Shown here piece after piece: positions 49,186-60,200 of a DNA stretch of 64,000 nucleotides (position 1 is its first letter; the number at the start of each line of letters is the position of its first letter). Under the pieces are notes generated by a model. It saw nothing but the letters and a program-made list of their open reading frames with translations, was not told where the DNA came from and did no database searches. The translations under genes were made by a program, and so were the position numbers. This DNA is from JANLTX01 sp049840835 (GTDB lineage Bacteria; Armatimonadota; Armatimonadia; Armatimonadales; Armatimonadaceae). The DNA is taken from the NCBI GenBank assembly GCA_049840835.1, contig JASGJG010000012.1, forward strand, positions 186,001 through 250,000. Direction: 5' to 3'.

Positions 49186-49560
49186 CTATTGTCGCCTCAG
49201 CATCCCGATGAGCTCGTCAAGTATTTCGTCGCTCACAGGCTCGCCTTCCAGCGCAGGAAACAGCACAGGAAGCTTTCTGAGTACCTCTTCGTCGCTCAGT
49301 AATCCGGGGGGTATCTCCTCGCGCGAGATCGCGGCCAGGCGCAGCGCCTCTCGCCATTCCGGGGCTTCTACATGCAGCCCCAGAGCGCTGCAATAGGGCC
49401 CCAGTTTTTCGTCGTGAGGCGGCGCTGCCACCCCACGCTCGATCCTGCCGTATGCAGCGAAATCAATATTGGCCACCAGGCAAAATGCTCTGAGACTGAT
49501 CTTACGTTGCTCACGTAGCGCTCTCATATGCCGCCCAAACAGAGCATTACTCATTCTCAT
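49186..49560 (-). CDS. XRE-family helix-turn-helix regulator
   Basis: A 124-residue protein with an N-terminal XRE HTH: LFGRHMRALREQRKISLRAF, then ANIDFAAYGRIERG and the third helix EKLGPYCSALGLH. The rest is an acidic helical tail (EEVLRKLPVLFPALEGEP). It lies downstream of the defence operon on the same strand, 279 bp after drmC, and may be a regulator of the operon or the element. No operator is obvious nearby. Confidence 0.78.
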   Translation of the reverse strand: MRMSNALFGRHMRALREQRKISLRAFCLVANIDFAAYGRIERGVAAPPHDEKLGPYCSALGLHVEAPEWREALRLAAISREEIPPGLLSDEEVLRKLPVLFPALEGEPVSDEILDELIGMLRRQ

Positions 49561-49839
49561 CCCCTATGGTATTAAATTACACCTTACTCATATTAACATG
49601 CTCGTAGCTTTGCCGAGGAGCCGGAGGGATCTCGCATGGGCTGTTCTGGACTTGTCCATGTAGCGTGTAAGGTTGTCCTAACCATGCCATAGGGCGTGGT
49701 TTCCAAAGCTTATCCCTATGCTCCCTATACTACTTGGATTACTCCCTATATGCCTTCATAGTGGAGTTCAATTTCTGAAAAACTGTGCAGTGAAAGAAAT
49801 GGTGAATCGGCTTCATATTTACCGTTCCAGAGCTGCGCT
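49561..49839. other. Gene-free gap between the XRE gene and drmC
   Basis: About 280 bp with repeated CCCTAT words (49704-49751: CCCTATGCTCCCTATACT and ACTCCCTATATG). No gene or clear terminator is seen. Confidence 0.3.
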
Positions 49840-50631
49840 TCAAACCTCTTTAATCTGGCCACGAATAAGAAGGTGCTGGAAATGATCTCGCACCTGACGT
49901 GGTATCAAACCTCCCCGAACAAGGAGTCCCATCTCCATGTTCAATAGAAGGGCATGCTCCGTTAGGTTAGCGCTGGATACCAGAAGTAGGTCTGTATCGG
50001 CGAGGGCGACCTTGGCGTGAAGGGAGCCGTAGTGTCCGGAGGCGTCGGTTTCACGTGCCTCCAGAGGCCAGAGGTAGAAGTGAATCTGATCAGATACAGC
50101 AATAAGAGCGTTGGCAGCGTCGAAGGAGACTTTTCCTCCACTTTCGTCCGCTGACTCACCCAAGAAAGAAACTTGGACGCCTCTGTCGATGGCTTTCCGG
50201 ATGGCATCTCCGAGCAGGGGCACCCGGTAGGCGGCGAAGGTTACCAAAAACAGCTCTTTCTTCGCTGTGTTAATGACCTCTAAAAGTGCCTGATCTGTTC
50301 TGCGGAAAGTCATGCCAGACGAGGGGCCAGTCCAAACTAACTCTGACTGGCTGGCCCTCTCCATTGAAGTCCGGGTAAATAATGCTCCCTCAAGAGCCGC
50401 TGCGAGATACGGCGCGGGAACAGGATTTTCTTCCCGTTCCCGCGCCTGGAGCAACGAAGTAAGTATGTATCTTTCCTGCTGCAATGCCACTGCATTTAGC
50501 ACTTGGTTTTTCAGGTCGAGCGCGCTGAGGGTGCCCCCACACGCTAAGACTGTTACTACGCTCTTGATTGAGTCTGGTGGCAGTGCTAATACCATTCGGT
50601 GCACGTAGTCAAGAAGTTGGGAAGAAAGCAA
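49840..50631 (-). CDS. drmC: DISARM protein DrmC, phospholipase D-like
   Basis: A 263-residue PLD-family protein. An HKD-type motif is seen as SLHAKVALADTDLLLVSSANLTE (start near residue 202), preceded by the typical FLVTFAAYRVPLLGDAIRKA strand and helix. One HKD copy, length and position at the end of the operon fit DrmC, the phospholipase D-domain protein of DISARM, which is not essential in all systems. It overlaps drmB by 23 bases. Confidence 0.85.
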   Translation of the reverse strand: MLSSQLLDYVHRMVLALPPDSIKSVVTVLACGGTLSALDLKNQVLNAVALQQERYILTSLLQAREREENPVPAPYLAAALEGALFTRTSMERASQSELVWTGPSSGMTFRRTDQALLEVINTAKKELFLVTFAAYRVPLLGDAIRKAIDRGVQVSFLGESADESGGKVSFDAANALIAVSDQIHFYLWPLEARETDASGHYGSLHAKVALADTDLLLVSSANLTEHALLLNMEMGLLVRGGLIPRQVRDHFQHLLIRGQIKEV

Positions 50632-52477
50632 GGTCTTTTACCTCAGTCGTCTCGACCAGAAGTGTCCTATCCAGATATTTATTGCTCCGCTCGCACGATG
50701 TTTCCGGCGCGAACTGGCAAGCATGACAGGCGGCGGCATGCAGAGTAATGCCGTCCCGGAGCGGGAGGTGTTCTGCACAGAGCGGGTCGGAGGCGCACAG
50801 CCGGATCATGTCCAGCGCCTGATCGAAATGAACTCCCAGGCGGGAAGGCTCACCAAGCGATACAAGTCCCCCCAGAGTGCCCTCACTATCTGGAGCGGCG
50901 GTATAGATTAGCAAGCCTGCCATATCCTGGGTAATTCCGTCTACGCCCGGCCAGTAGATGCGCTCACGAATACTGGCCGCAGTGTAGCCACACTCGATGG
51001 AAAGCTGTCGCATCAGCGTATGGGATAGGGAATGGATTAGTACATACCCGATGCCAGGGAAGTGCTGATCCGGCGGTAATCCCCGCGCTTTGCGCCACTG
51101 GCGGTGTGCTTCCAGAAACTGCTGCTCACGGACGCGAACCGGAGCGGCATCTGCCCACTCCCGAATCTTATCCAGGTCGAACTCAAGAAAAATCCCTTCG
51201 CCCCGGACTTCTGTAGCAGGAACCCAGGATGGGGGACGGCGTGATAGCGGCGCGCGTTGTTCTGGTGGAATTTCACGTGCATCGGCGAACTCGCCGGGCG
51301 ATTCGATGCGAGTGAAGCCTATCAAGGCTTTCACCTCGCGCAGCTTTTCCACGAGTACCGTCTGCTTCACACACCATTCATATCCACGAGGTGGAGCAAC
51401 CGGAGTGAGTTGGAGATCACGACCAGGAGGAGCAGCTCCTGACCGAAAGATTGTCCACTCCGGCGTCTTGATATCGGTTGGGTCGGCGAGAGACAATGGC
51501 CCCTGGTTCCGCTTAGTCTGGATTGCTCCCCAGAGAACGTCTTCGTCGAATTCATCGAAGGCGGGTAGTCGACCTTTTCGCCGCTCGTAGGTGAGGATCT
51601 CAAGCGCAGTCATGTCTTTGAGGTCCCCCCAGTAGAGTTCAACCATCTCGGCAAGGCGATCGGTAGTGGTGGGAAGGTGGAGCGTGGAGACAGAGAGTGG
51701 GAACCAGGAGTTAGAAGCCCCAAGAAGGATAGGCTTTACGGCGGCACTGCAGACTGTCTCACGGTCGCGCAGATGTGGACGTCGCGCAGTGCAGGTAGGA
51801 ACGTTTTCTTGCGCCTCTTCGCCGAATGCCTCCGTCATACGCCGCGTGGCACCGCAGCCTTCACATTTGACCGTGGTGTCGGCAAGATCACCGATACCGA
51901 ACTCAAAAAGGAATAAGCGGCCTGTACATACTGAGGGCCCCTTATGCACAAAGGAATGCCATGGGAAGTCATCAAGGTGACCATGGTTGCAGGCAACCAG
52001 GAAGCGTACCGGGACCATCTCTGGGGCACGCTTTACTGCCCTATTGCAGTTGGCATGGACATAAGCAGTACGATCCGGTCGGTACGGGTTGACCTTTAAT
52101 TCGATTAGGGGATTGGAAGTCGAGAGCGGGCCGAGGTAGCGGCAACGCGGGCAAATCATCCAGCGTGGAAATGCCGCGACCGGTACACCGATATTGCCAG
52201 GAGCGGAAAGTGGCCCGTTCGCTTCGGGTGCCTGTGGGGGCGTCCGTAGCTCCTGAACAGAGTCTCCAACCTCAGCGCGAACAGCGGCAAGCAAACGCTC
52301 TTCCTCAATCGCCCGAGTATGTGTTGTATCCCAATCGTCCAGCCCCATGACCATCACGGCGAGGCGAGGCAGATCCACGATCGCCCCTACCCCATAGGTG
52401 TAGAGCATCTGACTGGGACGCAGCTCACCTACGGGTGTCTTCTCTGACTTCTTTTTTCCGTTGGCTGTAGGAGTCAT
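50609..52477 (-). CDS. drmB: DISARM protein DrmB (DUF1998)
   Basis: A 622-residue protein with a typical DrmB opening (LRPSQMLYTYGVGAIVDLP), zinc-ribbon-like Cys pairs (CPRCRYLG near residue 112; CEGCGA later) and a C-terminal DUF1998 region with IHSLSHTLMRQLSIECGY. DrmB partners with the helicase DrmA and is core to every DISARM class. A last Cys set (CHACQFAPETSC) lies near the C-terminus. Its start touches the drmA stop (one-base overlap). Confidence 0.92.
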   Translation of the reverse strand: MTPTANGKKKSEKTPVGELRPSQMLYTYGVGAIVDLPRLAVMVMGLDDWDTTHTRAIEEERLLAAVRAEVGDSVQELRTPPQAPEANGPLSAPGNIGVPVAAFPRWMICPRCRYLGPLSTSNPLIELKVNPYRPDRTAYVHANCNRAVKRAPEMVPVRFLVACNHGHLDDFPWHSFVHKGPSVCTGRLFLFEFGIGDLADTTVKCEGCGATRRMTEAFGEEAQENVPTCTARRPHLRDRETVCSAAVKPILLGASNSWFPLSVSTLHLPTTTDRLAEMVELYWGDLKDMTALEILTYERRKGRLPAFDEFDEDVLWGAIQTKRNQGPLSLADPTDIKTPEWTIFRSGAAPPGRDLQLTPVAPPRGYEWCVKQTVLVEKLREVKALIGFTRIESPGEFADAREIPPEQRAPLSRRPPSWVPATEVRGEGIFLEFDLDKIREWADAAPVRVREQQFLEAHRQWRKARGLPPDQHFPGIGYVLIHSLSHTLMRQLSIECGYTAASIRERIYWPGVDGITQDMAGLLIYTAAPDSEGTLGGLVSLGEPSRLGVHFDQALDMIRLCASDPLCAEHLPLRDGITLHAAACHACQFAPETSCERSNKYLDRTLLVETTEVKDLAFFPTS

Positions 52478-55400
52478 TAAAGTAAATCATCCTCCGGTTC
52501 TACAGTAACGGGCGTCATTGTGGTGGCAGGATCGCTTGTATCGGTCACCTGGGGATCATCCATGCCGTAGTTGTCGAGGATCAGGTTCACCATTGGCTCA
52601 ACGTCCCGAAGCGAGTTCAGGCATGTGAAATCTTGCCATGGGTCGTTGCCCGGTTGCTCAAGAAGGCCGAAAGTCTGACCATCGTTCCGCGTCTTGTAGC
52701 CGAGCTTTGCGCCACCGGTCATGTGCTGGGCGCGGGAAGCCCAGATATCTACGCGGGAGGTCAAAGCGGCCTTCACACGCTGTCCGGCGGCATTGTCGCC
52801 CTCTACCATAGTGGCGCGCTCGCTAATGACTTTCTTCGCTGAGGCAACGATAGCGTGGAGCGGGTCGATATGGCCTGCATCGCTATTACCATTGAACGGA
52901 CGTCCCGGCAGTCGAACGGAGGCAACCAGTAAGGCAGAAAGCCCCCGGTCAAGAGCGCGGGGGGCGAACGGAGTTACGGAGAGTGCCTCCACGAACTGGT
53001 AGAAGGTCTGGTGGTAATGCTCAAAGCGCTCATAATGAGACAGATCACGCGGGCGTGCCCAGTTGAGAACCGTGCAAACCAGACCGGGGAAGGTACGACC
53101 AACACGGCTTGTCGCCTGGATATACTCTGCTGTGGTTTTCGGTTGGTTCGCTACGACCATCAGACCGAGCCGTTTTACATCGACGCCGACAGAAATCATG
53201 TTGGTGGCAAGCAATACATCGATCGGAAGCCGCGAGTTTTTCACTCCGGTATGAGGCACGTCTAACTGGTCAAGAATCTTCGGGATATCCGTGGAGTGGC
53301 GGCGGGAAGTAAGTTCCTCCACCGAGCGCACGGAGCGCTTTGGAAAGCCCCGCTTATCAACATGCCCCAGTCCTGACCGAATATCGTCGTCTACCAGGCG
53401 GCGCATCCCACCAAGTTCACGCATCGAGTTGAAATACCCAACGGCAGTCATATAAGGGTCAGCCGCCTGACCATACTTCTCAAATAGTTTTTGCCCGGCA
53501 GCAAGGTAAGCAATGTAGACCCGAATGAGAACGGATTTGAGGCGACGTCCGGGCGCGCAAACCCCAACATAAAGTCGTCCTGGTCTCTTCTCAAGACTGC
53601 TCTGAGTAGCAAAGAAATTATCCTCGGCATCCAGACCTTGAGGTGGAAACACACATACGGCCCGCCCAAAGGTCTTGTGCACCTGGGAGCGTGCATTTCG
53701 AATTGTCGCCGTAGAAGCGATTACTTTGGGCCGGATGCGCTTACCATTTACTTCCCAGGAAGATAGGTGATCGACCGCAGTCTCATAGAGACCTACCAGC
53801 GACCCGAGTGGCCCGGAGATAAGGTGAAGTTCATCCTGGATAATCAAATCGGGTGGTCGTAGGGGATTATGGGGGACCGTCTGCACGGCAGGCAGCGTCC
53901 CCAGCTTCGGATGGCTATCAGCATCATCCAGGTCAGGTGACCGGAAGCCATGCCGTGGGCAGTATCCACTCACCTGGCCGAATAGCATCTGGGTGACGCC
54001 ATTCCAGGGCATTTGAGCGAACTTGTCGACGGTGGCGATCAAGAGGGCGGGTAACTGCCGGTAAATCTCCTCATCGACAACCAGGACGGGCAGACCTTCA
54101 TCCGGCGAGCGAGCAGCACTAAAGACGCAACGGCCTGTAGCATCGCCACAGTACATCAGCGTTCGTCCACGTGCCTTGTCTACCTTAACGTGGCTGCCGG
54201 GATCAATTGCAGTGCCGCACCAGGGGCAGGAGGTGAGCTGGGCAGGATCGCCTACCCCACCGCCGAACTTCTTTTCGCGCCGCTCAAGGACAGCCTGCTC
54301 TGACTGTTCAGTCGTGTTTGGGGTAGTCTTGTTTCCTACCCACAGGCCAATTCGGAAAGGCCAACCGCCCCACTTCCCATCTCCCTTGTCTGCAGCTTCG
54401 CGCCGGATAGCCTCACAAGCACAGATGAGTGCCGTAGCCCTCTGGAACTGCTGTAAGGTCAGAAGGCGAAGCGTATAGCGCATGAGAACGGCTACTCCGG
54501 CCTCGCCATTGCGCCCGGCGATCTCCCCCTGCAAGCGCCGAAGGCCAAGCGTATAAGCGGTCAAGCCTAAGTATGCCTCGGTTTTTCCCCCTCCTGTTGG
54601 GTACCAGAGAAGGTCGGCTTTGGCAGAAGGACTGGGATCACGATCGGCGTGGTCGAGTTGAGTGATACCTGCCAGGTTCAGCAGAATGAAGGCGAGCTGG
54701 AAGGGACGCCAGGTACGGTTAGGAGCCGTATCAAGATCAGTCTTCTTTACCGTCTCATCGCCCTGGCGGCGCTTCTCTGCATATAGGGTGTGGATGCGCT
54801 GAAGCCACATTGCTCGGTTCGCAAACCGGAATGCCTCACCTGCTTGCGGATCGGTAGCGACCAGGTTTATTCCCTCCTGGATGCGTACGCAAGCGTCCTC
54901 ACACCGATTCAGTGCCTCGTTACCGATGCCCTTGTACTCACCAAGATAGTCGTCTCCGGCGGAGAGACGTGCCCTCTGGTCAGTAATCCAGGCTGCGTAA
55001 GCGCTGGTAAGGGGAGACAGAACAGCGGCGAGATCAGCGTTTGAGGTACGTGCCAGCTCTTTCATATCCAGAGTCAAGCCGGGTATAGAAGCAGGATCGA
55101 CGGCAGCGACTTCGGCACGTGGAAATGCAGTAGTAGTCAGGCGGCAAGCCCTGAGCGGATTGTCATCGTCCGGTTCTGCGTGAACGGCAACGCCGTGGCC
55201 AACAGCGAACTCGGCGCGCCGTCGGTACATCATCTCCAGGGACTTGATCTCGCGGTAAACCTCCTGATCCAGCTTCCCCTGCGTTCGGTGGATTTCTCGC
55301 TTTACAAAGATGGGGGCTTTTCCCGGTGCCTCAACCGAAATGCCTGCCTGAAACAACCACACACGGTCACGGCTTTCTTTCGGCTCTTTCTGCCCATTCA

Positions 55401-56049
55401 CGAGGAATAGTGTGACCGTCCAGTCCCGCTCACCCTCTTTGCGCCGGACGATTCCCTGAACTATAACCTCCGGGCAATCTTCGCAGGGTGACCAGGGCTT
55501 AATCCGCCCCTTGACCAGAGACAGCGATATGGAAGCATCAACGGGTATGCGCCGCCATACCATTCGCGGGTCACCCTTCTCATTGGTCAGCACCTCAGAT
55601 TTAACCCGCTCGTACCGCCCCCAGAAGGCATGGAGCCGTAGAGAAGTGACATCACCGGCAATGTGGAAAGTCATCCCCAGGGAGGAGGGGAACATAGTCC
55701 CCTTCTGCGGCGCACCGGTATCAGGAGAACCGTCATCTCCGTCACTTCCACCTGCTACTGCCAGTTCATCGTCGCCTGGCCCGCTCTCTTCCTTCTCTAC
55801 TCGGTGTCGAGGCGCAAGAACTCCCAGTATGTATCTATCCCGAACGTTCTGAGCCTCGTCACCGATCTCTTCCTCTGGGCCACCAGCAGGGCCGAGCAAG
55901 TCATTCGTAACCATCTCTTGCAGTTCGTCACGGAGAGAACGTGCATCGGGAGCAACGAGAATGCTGGGCTCCAACTTTGGAGTTTCCTGGGTTGGAGCAC
56001 TCGGTTCGTCCCAAGGCATTATGTAGTGATCGTCAGTTGGTTCAAGCAT
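52477..56049 (-). CDS. drmA: DISARM helicase DrmA
   Basis: A 1190-residue SF2 helicase. Walker A is YPTGGGKTEAYLG near residue 485, the DEXH-type motif is IIQDELHLISGPLG near 735, and motif VI is YIQATSRVGRTFPG near 980, preceded by ISVGVDVKRLGLMVVANQP. The N-terminal third is a DrmA-specific region. DrmA with DrmB forms the core DNA-sensing complex of DISARM. The order DrmA-DrmB-DrmC and the overlapping junctions fit a class 1 operon. Confidence 0.93.
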   Translation of the reverse strand: MLEPTDDHYIMPWDEPSAPTQETPKLEPSILVAPDARSLRDELQEMVTNDLLGPAGGPEEEIGDEAQNVRDRYILGVLAPRHRVEKEESGPGDDELAVAGGSDGDDGSPDTGAPQKGTMFPSSLGMTFHIAGDVTSLRLHAFWGRYERVKSEVLTNEKGDPRMVWRRIPVDASISLSLVKGRIKPWSPCEDCPEVIVQGIVRRKEGERDWTVTLFLVNGQKEPKESRDRVWLFQAGISVEAPGKAPIFVKREIHRTQGKLDQEVYREIKSLEMMYRRRAEFAVGHGVAVHAEPDDDNPLRACRLTTTAFPRAEVAAVDPASIPGLTLDMKELARTSNADLAAVLSPLTSAYAAWITDQRARLSAGDDYLGEYKGIGNEALNRCEDACVRIQEGINLVATDPQAGEAFRFANRAMWLQRIHTLYAEKRRQGDETVKKTDLDTAPNRTWRPFQLAFILLNLAGITQLDHADRDPSPSAKADLLWYPTGGGKTEAYLGLTAYTLGLRRLQGEIAGRNGEAGVAVLMRYTLRLLTLQQFQRATALICACEAIRREAADKGDGKWGGWPFRIGLWVGNKTTPNTTEQSEQAVLERREKKFGGGVGDPAQLTSCPWCGTAIDPGSHVKVDKARGRTLMYCGDATGRCVFSAARSPDEGLPVLVVDEEIYRQLPALLIATVDKFAQMPWNGVTQMLFGQVSGYCPRHGFRSPDLDDADSHPKLGTLPAVQTVPHNPLRPPDLIIQDELHLISGPLGSLVGLYETAVDHLSSWEVNGKRIRPKVIASTATIRNARSQVHKTFGRAVCVFPPQGLDAEDNFFATQSSLEKRPGRLYVGVCAPGRRLKSVLIRVYIAYLAAGQKLFEKYGQAADPYMTAVGYFNSMRELGGMRRLVDDDIRSGLGHVDKRGFPKRSVRSVEELTSRRHSTDIPKILDQLDVPHTGVKNSRLPIDVLLATNMISVGVDVKRLGLMVVANQPKTTAEYIQATSRVGRTFPGLVCTVLNWARPRDLSHYERFEHYHQTFYQFVEALSVTPFAPRALDRGLSALLVASVRLPGRPFNGNSDAGHIDPLHAIVASAKKVISERATMVEGDNAAGQRVKAALTSRVDIWASRAQHMTGGAKLGYKTRNDGQTFGLLEQPGNDPWQDFTCLNSLRDVEPMVNLILDNYGMDDPQVTDTSDPATTMTPVTVEPEDDLL

Positions 56050-56114
56050 TGATTGTTAGCTTACGCACTGTCATATAGTCGTCGATCATGTTCTTTGATA
56101 GCCAATCGTTTATA

Positions 56115-57245
56115 TTACAGTTGATTGAGGCTAAATGAATCGGTCTTGTAGTAGCGTTTATAAGCAAATTCAACAGCATTACTTAATATATTGCCAAATT
56201 TTGTTGCGATAAGCACACGCCCTACGGATTCTGGAGGCAAGGAGTATAAAATCACAAGTTGCAAAATTGTTTCAGTAGTTAGTGCAAGCTTGAGTGAGGG
56301 AGTAGAAACTACTTCCCCCCATTTCTGCACAATATCCTTAAGTATTTCTTTGAAATCTTTACTTTTTTTGTGAATCAGCTTGTCAAATTCATCTATTGAT
56401 TTGAATCCTGCTAAATTAAGCATCTCGATAAGTTTTGAATATTCCACCCTCTTTGCATTGGGGCTATATGGTATTATGACACATCCTAATGACTGTGATA
56501 ACTCAAAAAGGGACTTAGGGGCTGGTGCGCCGGAGACATAGGCCTTTATTGAGTCGACGTCGATTTCAAGTTTATAATCCTTACGTTCAACCTCTGTTTG
56601 ATACCTCTCCAATGTTTTCGCAAGTTCAGTGCGGAGTGATTCAAATTCAGAATCGGCAGTTTCCAGCAATGCACTAATCCTGTAAAGTTTTCTTCGTATT
56701 GGTTTTGGAATTTCGTCGCGTCGCTTATATCTCAGTTTATGATCGATAGCTGCCCATGCATGTTGCAATACTGTCCTGATTTGTATTTCCATCTTCAAGC
56801 CAGTAAATAATTTGTATTCTGGTAATGTGATTCTATTTTCTTTTAGCTTTACTACAAAGTGGACAGAGAGATAACCGAAGCGATCCGCATCAAGAACACT
56901 TGCCTTATCAACCGAATTTTCTTCGTCTATGTCAAAGTTATCTCTAATTACATCTATGACCTTATCGATGTCTTCTAACTGGTAGGTGACGATACGAAGC
57001 CCTGCCAGATCCGTAACATCCTTGATAGGATCTGTATAATCTTTATCATCACGTTGAATTTTCGTACGGAAGCTTTCAACCTCCTTTGCTCGTGCCTCTA
57101 TGGTAACGAAATCAATTTTTAGATCTGTTAGAACGCTTGACAGCAAATGCTTCATTACTGATACATAGCTATCGTAGTTTGATTTTAATGATTTGTATTC
57201 TTGGACTATATCATCAACGGATCTTGCTGTTTGGGGAGTGTTCAT
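56115..57245 (-). CDS. RelA/SpoT-domain (p)ppGpp synthetase-like protein inside DISARM
   Basis: A 376-residue protein with a RelA/SpoT synthetase domain at about residues 50-210: the ATP-side SFRTKIQR, the metal-site DLAGLRIV (Asp79), GYLSVHFVV (124-132), EIQIRT (153-158) and QHAWAAIDHK. The hydrolase (HD) domain is missing. The last 150 residues are a helical region that I do not recognise. Such stand-alone synthetases can act as alarmone producers or, when fused or paired, as toxins. The gene is much more AT-rich than drmA and drmMI on either side, and gaps of 35 and 65 bp separate it from them, so it was probably inserted into the operon. Confidence 0.85.
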   Translation of the reverse strand: MNTPQTARSVDDIVQEYKSLKSNYDSYVSVMKHLLSSVLTDLKIDFVTIEARAKEVESFRTKIQRDDKDYTDPIKDVTDLAGLRIVTYQLEDIDKVIDVIRDNFDIDEENSVDKASVLDADRFGYLSVHFVVKLKENRITLPEYKLFTGLKMEIQIRTVLQHAWAAIDHKLRYKRRDEIPKPIRRKLYRISALLETADSEFESLRTELAKTLERYQTEVERKDYKLEIDVDSIKAYVSGAPAPKSLFELSQSLGCVIIPYSPNAKRVEYSKLIEMLNLAGFKSIDEFDKLIHKKSKDFKEILKDIVQKWGEVVSTPSLKLALTTETILQLVILYSLPPESVGRVLIATKFGNILSNAVEFAYKRYYKTDSFSLNQL

Positions 57246-57280
57246 TTTATGACCTTTTCGTTTCTATCATGAGATAGATG

Positions 57281-60200
57281 TTAATAAAGTTGTTCCTGTT
57301 TTAGAATCTGGAGTACCGTCCGTGTCTGCTCCGATTTAAAGAGAGAACGGGTAGGTTTCCAGTCTTCGACGTAATCTTCTACCTGCTTGCCAGTGGGAGG
57401 CTTTCCGTTTTCGTCGTGCAGCTCTTTCCAGGCGAAGTGAACCGTCGTCCACTGCTCGGAGATGCTCGTCTTCCGGTCATCCAGGAGCAGGAGTTTCTGG
57501 TCAAGAACGGGTTCATCGTCGCCGAGCAGGTCAAGGAGCCGCTTTACTGCTTCAACAAACTCTGGGCCAACGCCGTAGCGCTTCGTAAAGTTTCCGTCAT
57601 CATCATGATCGGGCATGCCGTCGCTTAGCCACCGCTTCCTGATGGCATAGTTTTCGGCCTCTTCGATCTGCTCGGTATACGGCCCTTTCTTGTTGCGCCG
57701 GAAGACCAAGCCAGGAAATGGCTGTCCATCACACAGCCCCGCCTGCACCATTTCCTGCGCGAGGTAGATGTGCTTAACAAGGCGCACCCGGTGGTATTCC
57801 CGTGCTTCCCGTAGCTGCGGCAACTTCATCTTGGGCTGGAGACGATGTAAGGCAGCCGGTGCCGTGGCACGCAGGACGAGATAGGTAGCAAGGAGGGCAG
57901 TTCGCTCTGTCACTTCGGCGCGGGTGAGCGACGACCGGCGCACGACTGACGGAACCAGAGGAACCGCATCAGACGCGATCTCTGGTGTTGATTCCGGCTC
58001 TTCGAAGGTAAGCAGAGTCTGAGTGCTGAACAGGCCGCCGGATGGGTCAACCGGGGCATCGTTCGCGCCTCGTCCCAAACGAGCGATAACAGCTTCCTGC
58101 TCGATTTCCAGCGTGGGGATTATCTCACCGCTCTCGGCCTGTTCGTCAGCGTACCGGGCATGGTTTAGGGCGAGGAGGCGGCGCAGGACTTCGTTCTTGG
58201 CGTCCGGATGGATGGTGTACCGGGTGTCCTTCGCATCGCCGTAGAAGTTGTGGCACAGGTCGATGTCTTCCCATCCATAGGCGGCGGCGATGGCACTGTC
58301 CATCCCGGCGTGGAGTTCGCGCAGGTGGGCAATGTCCGCGTCGGCGCAGGTGGAAGAGTGAAACAGGTTGTATACCTTGGTCAGGCCGAGGTCGCGGGCG
58401 AGGCAGAGGGAGCGGCGATTTTCGTGATATGCCTCACCGATTTGGGCAAGGTTGGCTCCCATTGCAGTACCAGTGATGGGAAAAGGGAAGGTATCTAAGC
58501 AGTCGGAGGGGGTATATTGGGGACGGTTCTCTAACTTGTTGCCATATACCAATACCCAAGCCCAGTGAATATCAGATTGGAGAATTGCATAATGTGACCA
58601 TTCCGAAATAGGAAAAGCCACTGTCATGTGACTGAACACTATTCCTTGTGGATAGAGCACAAAGTTATTGAATTTACTTGTAAGCGGGTGAATAAGTACA
58701 CGTGACAGGTCAGCTATGGCGGCATATAGCCCCCTCGACAGTTCCGCGAAGCGCCACCAGTACCGTTTTCTAATTTCCCTATTTTGCGCCTCGCGTTCAG
58801 GCTTGACAAGTTCCTCAATAATCCGCAGGCAGTCCGGGTAATCAGCGGCGACGGGGCCAGGATAATCTGAAGGCACGACGCCGATGCGCAACCACTTTTC
58901 GCATCGATCTGTACCAGAGTTTTCCCAACGAGAACCAGCCTTAGGACGCCATTCGTCGGACATGCTGCCTATATCTGTTGTCTCGGCAATATGTAGCATC
59001 GTTTCGCCATTCACCGGGAGCGTTTGCCCGATTCGACCAAGTGGCCAGTCCTTGAAGTTAATCACCCAGCGCGACGGCGACTGGTCAGGCCGGGAGTTGA
59101 GGTCTTCGCCGTTCAAGTACGAGAAAAGTACATCAGCGTTCCGATTATCTTTGGCAATGAGAGCGAGCGCTCGCTCCGGCTCCAGCACGAAGCCCATTCC
59201 GAGTACATAGGAGCCTATGAAACTCTTGTTCGCGTTCGCTGAGAGGCGATATGGCTTGCCGCTCGACGCACCGTTGTCCAGAAACGCCGTGATCTTTCCA
59301 GTTGGTGCACCGTTCAGAATCCGGGTTGCGCCACTCCAGTCACCAGTGAAGATGTGGACAACAGCCACCTCCAGCGCAGCCTTCCCCGGCCACGGGAACG
59401 AAGAATCCGCCGCGTATATGCCGTAGCCATCTCCGACGATCTGATCCAGCCCAACCTCACGGGTATCTCCCTGTGCCAGTGTGCTCGTCGCAATCAGGCC
59501 GACACAACCACCGTCGCGAAGTAACGTCACCGCCCGTAAGAAGAAGTAGGCGACCAAATCGGCACTGCCCTTCTTTCCACGCCCCAGCCAGGTCACCAGG
59601 TAGTCCCGGTAGGGGACACCCATTTCGCCTGTGATCTTCTGACCGCCCATGAACGGCGGGTTTCCCATGATGGCATCAAAGCCGCTCTTCTCCTCGCGCA
59701 GGTAAACGTCGATGAACTCCAGGGGCCAGTGAAAAGGACGGTTCCCGTCCAGCAGAGACTCTGCCTGCGCCCGTAGCTCACCATCCATCTCGCCGTTCGG
59801 AAAAGCGACGAAGTAGTCCTGGAACCCGTTACGCTGTTTCTCCCGCTCCTTGGGCTTAGCCTTTACAAGCTCCGGCGCGAGGATAAGATCCGCCATGAGC
59901 CGTGCCCGGTTCGCTTTCGCTTCGAACTCCGCGTAGAGTCGAGCCTTCCTCGCAACCTGATCCGGCGTATCGGATGGCAGGTTCACGATTCCCTGTCGTC
60001 GCACTCGTAACTCGTCCAGGAGAACGTTCGAGAATAGAGTCAGAGCATTGTTGTCGCGCTTACCATCCATCGACCAAGTTTCCAACTGCCGAAGGTCATG
60101 GCAGCCCAGGAGCGAGTCGCCCACCTTGATGGCATGGTCGAGAAAGTGAAAGGGCTTGCCCTTGTTCATCGTGACCAGCCAGAGCGCCAGTTTAGCAATC

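Noticed and set aside
49186..49560. XRE gene as the antitoxin of a toxin-antitoxin pair
   Set aside because: No small toxin-like gene adjoins it on the same strand; the neighbour on one side is drmC and on the other a divergent HTH gene.
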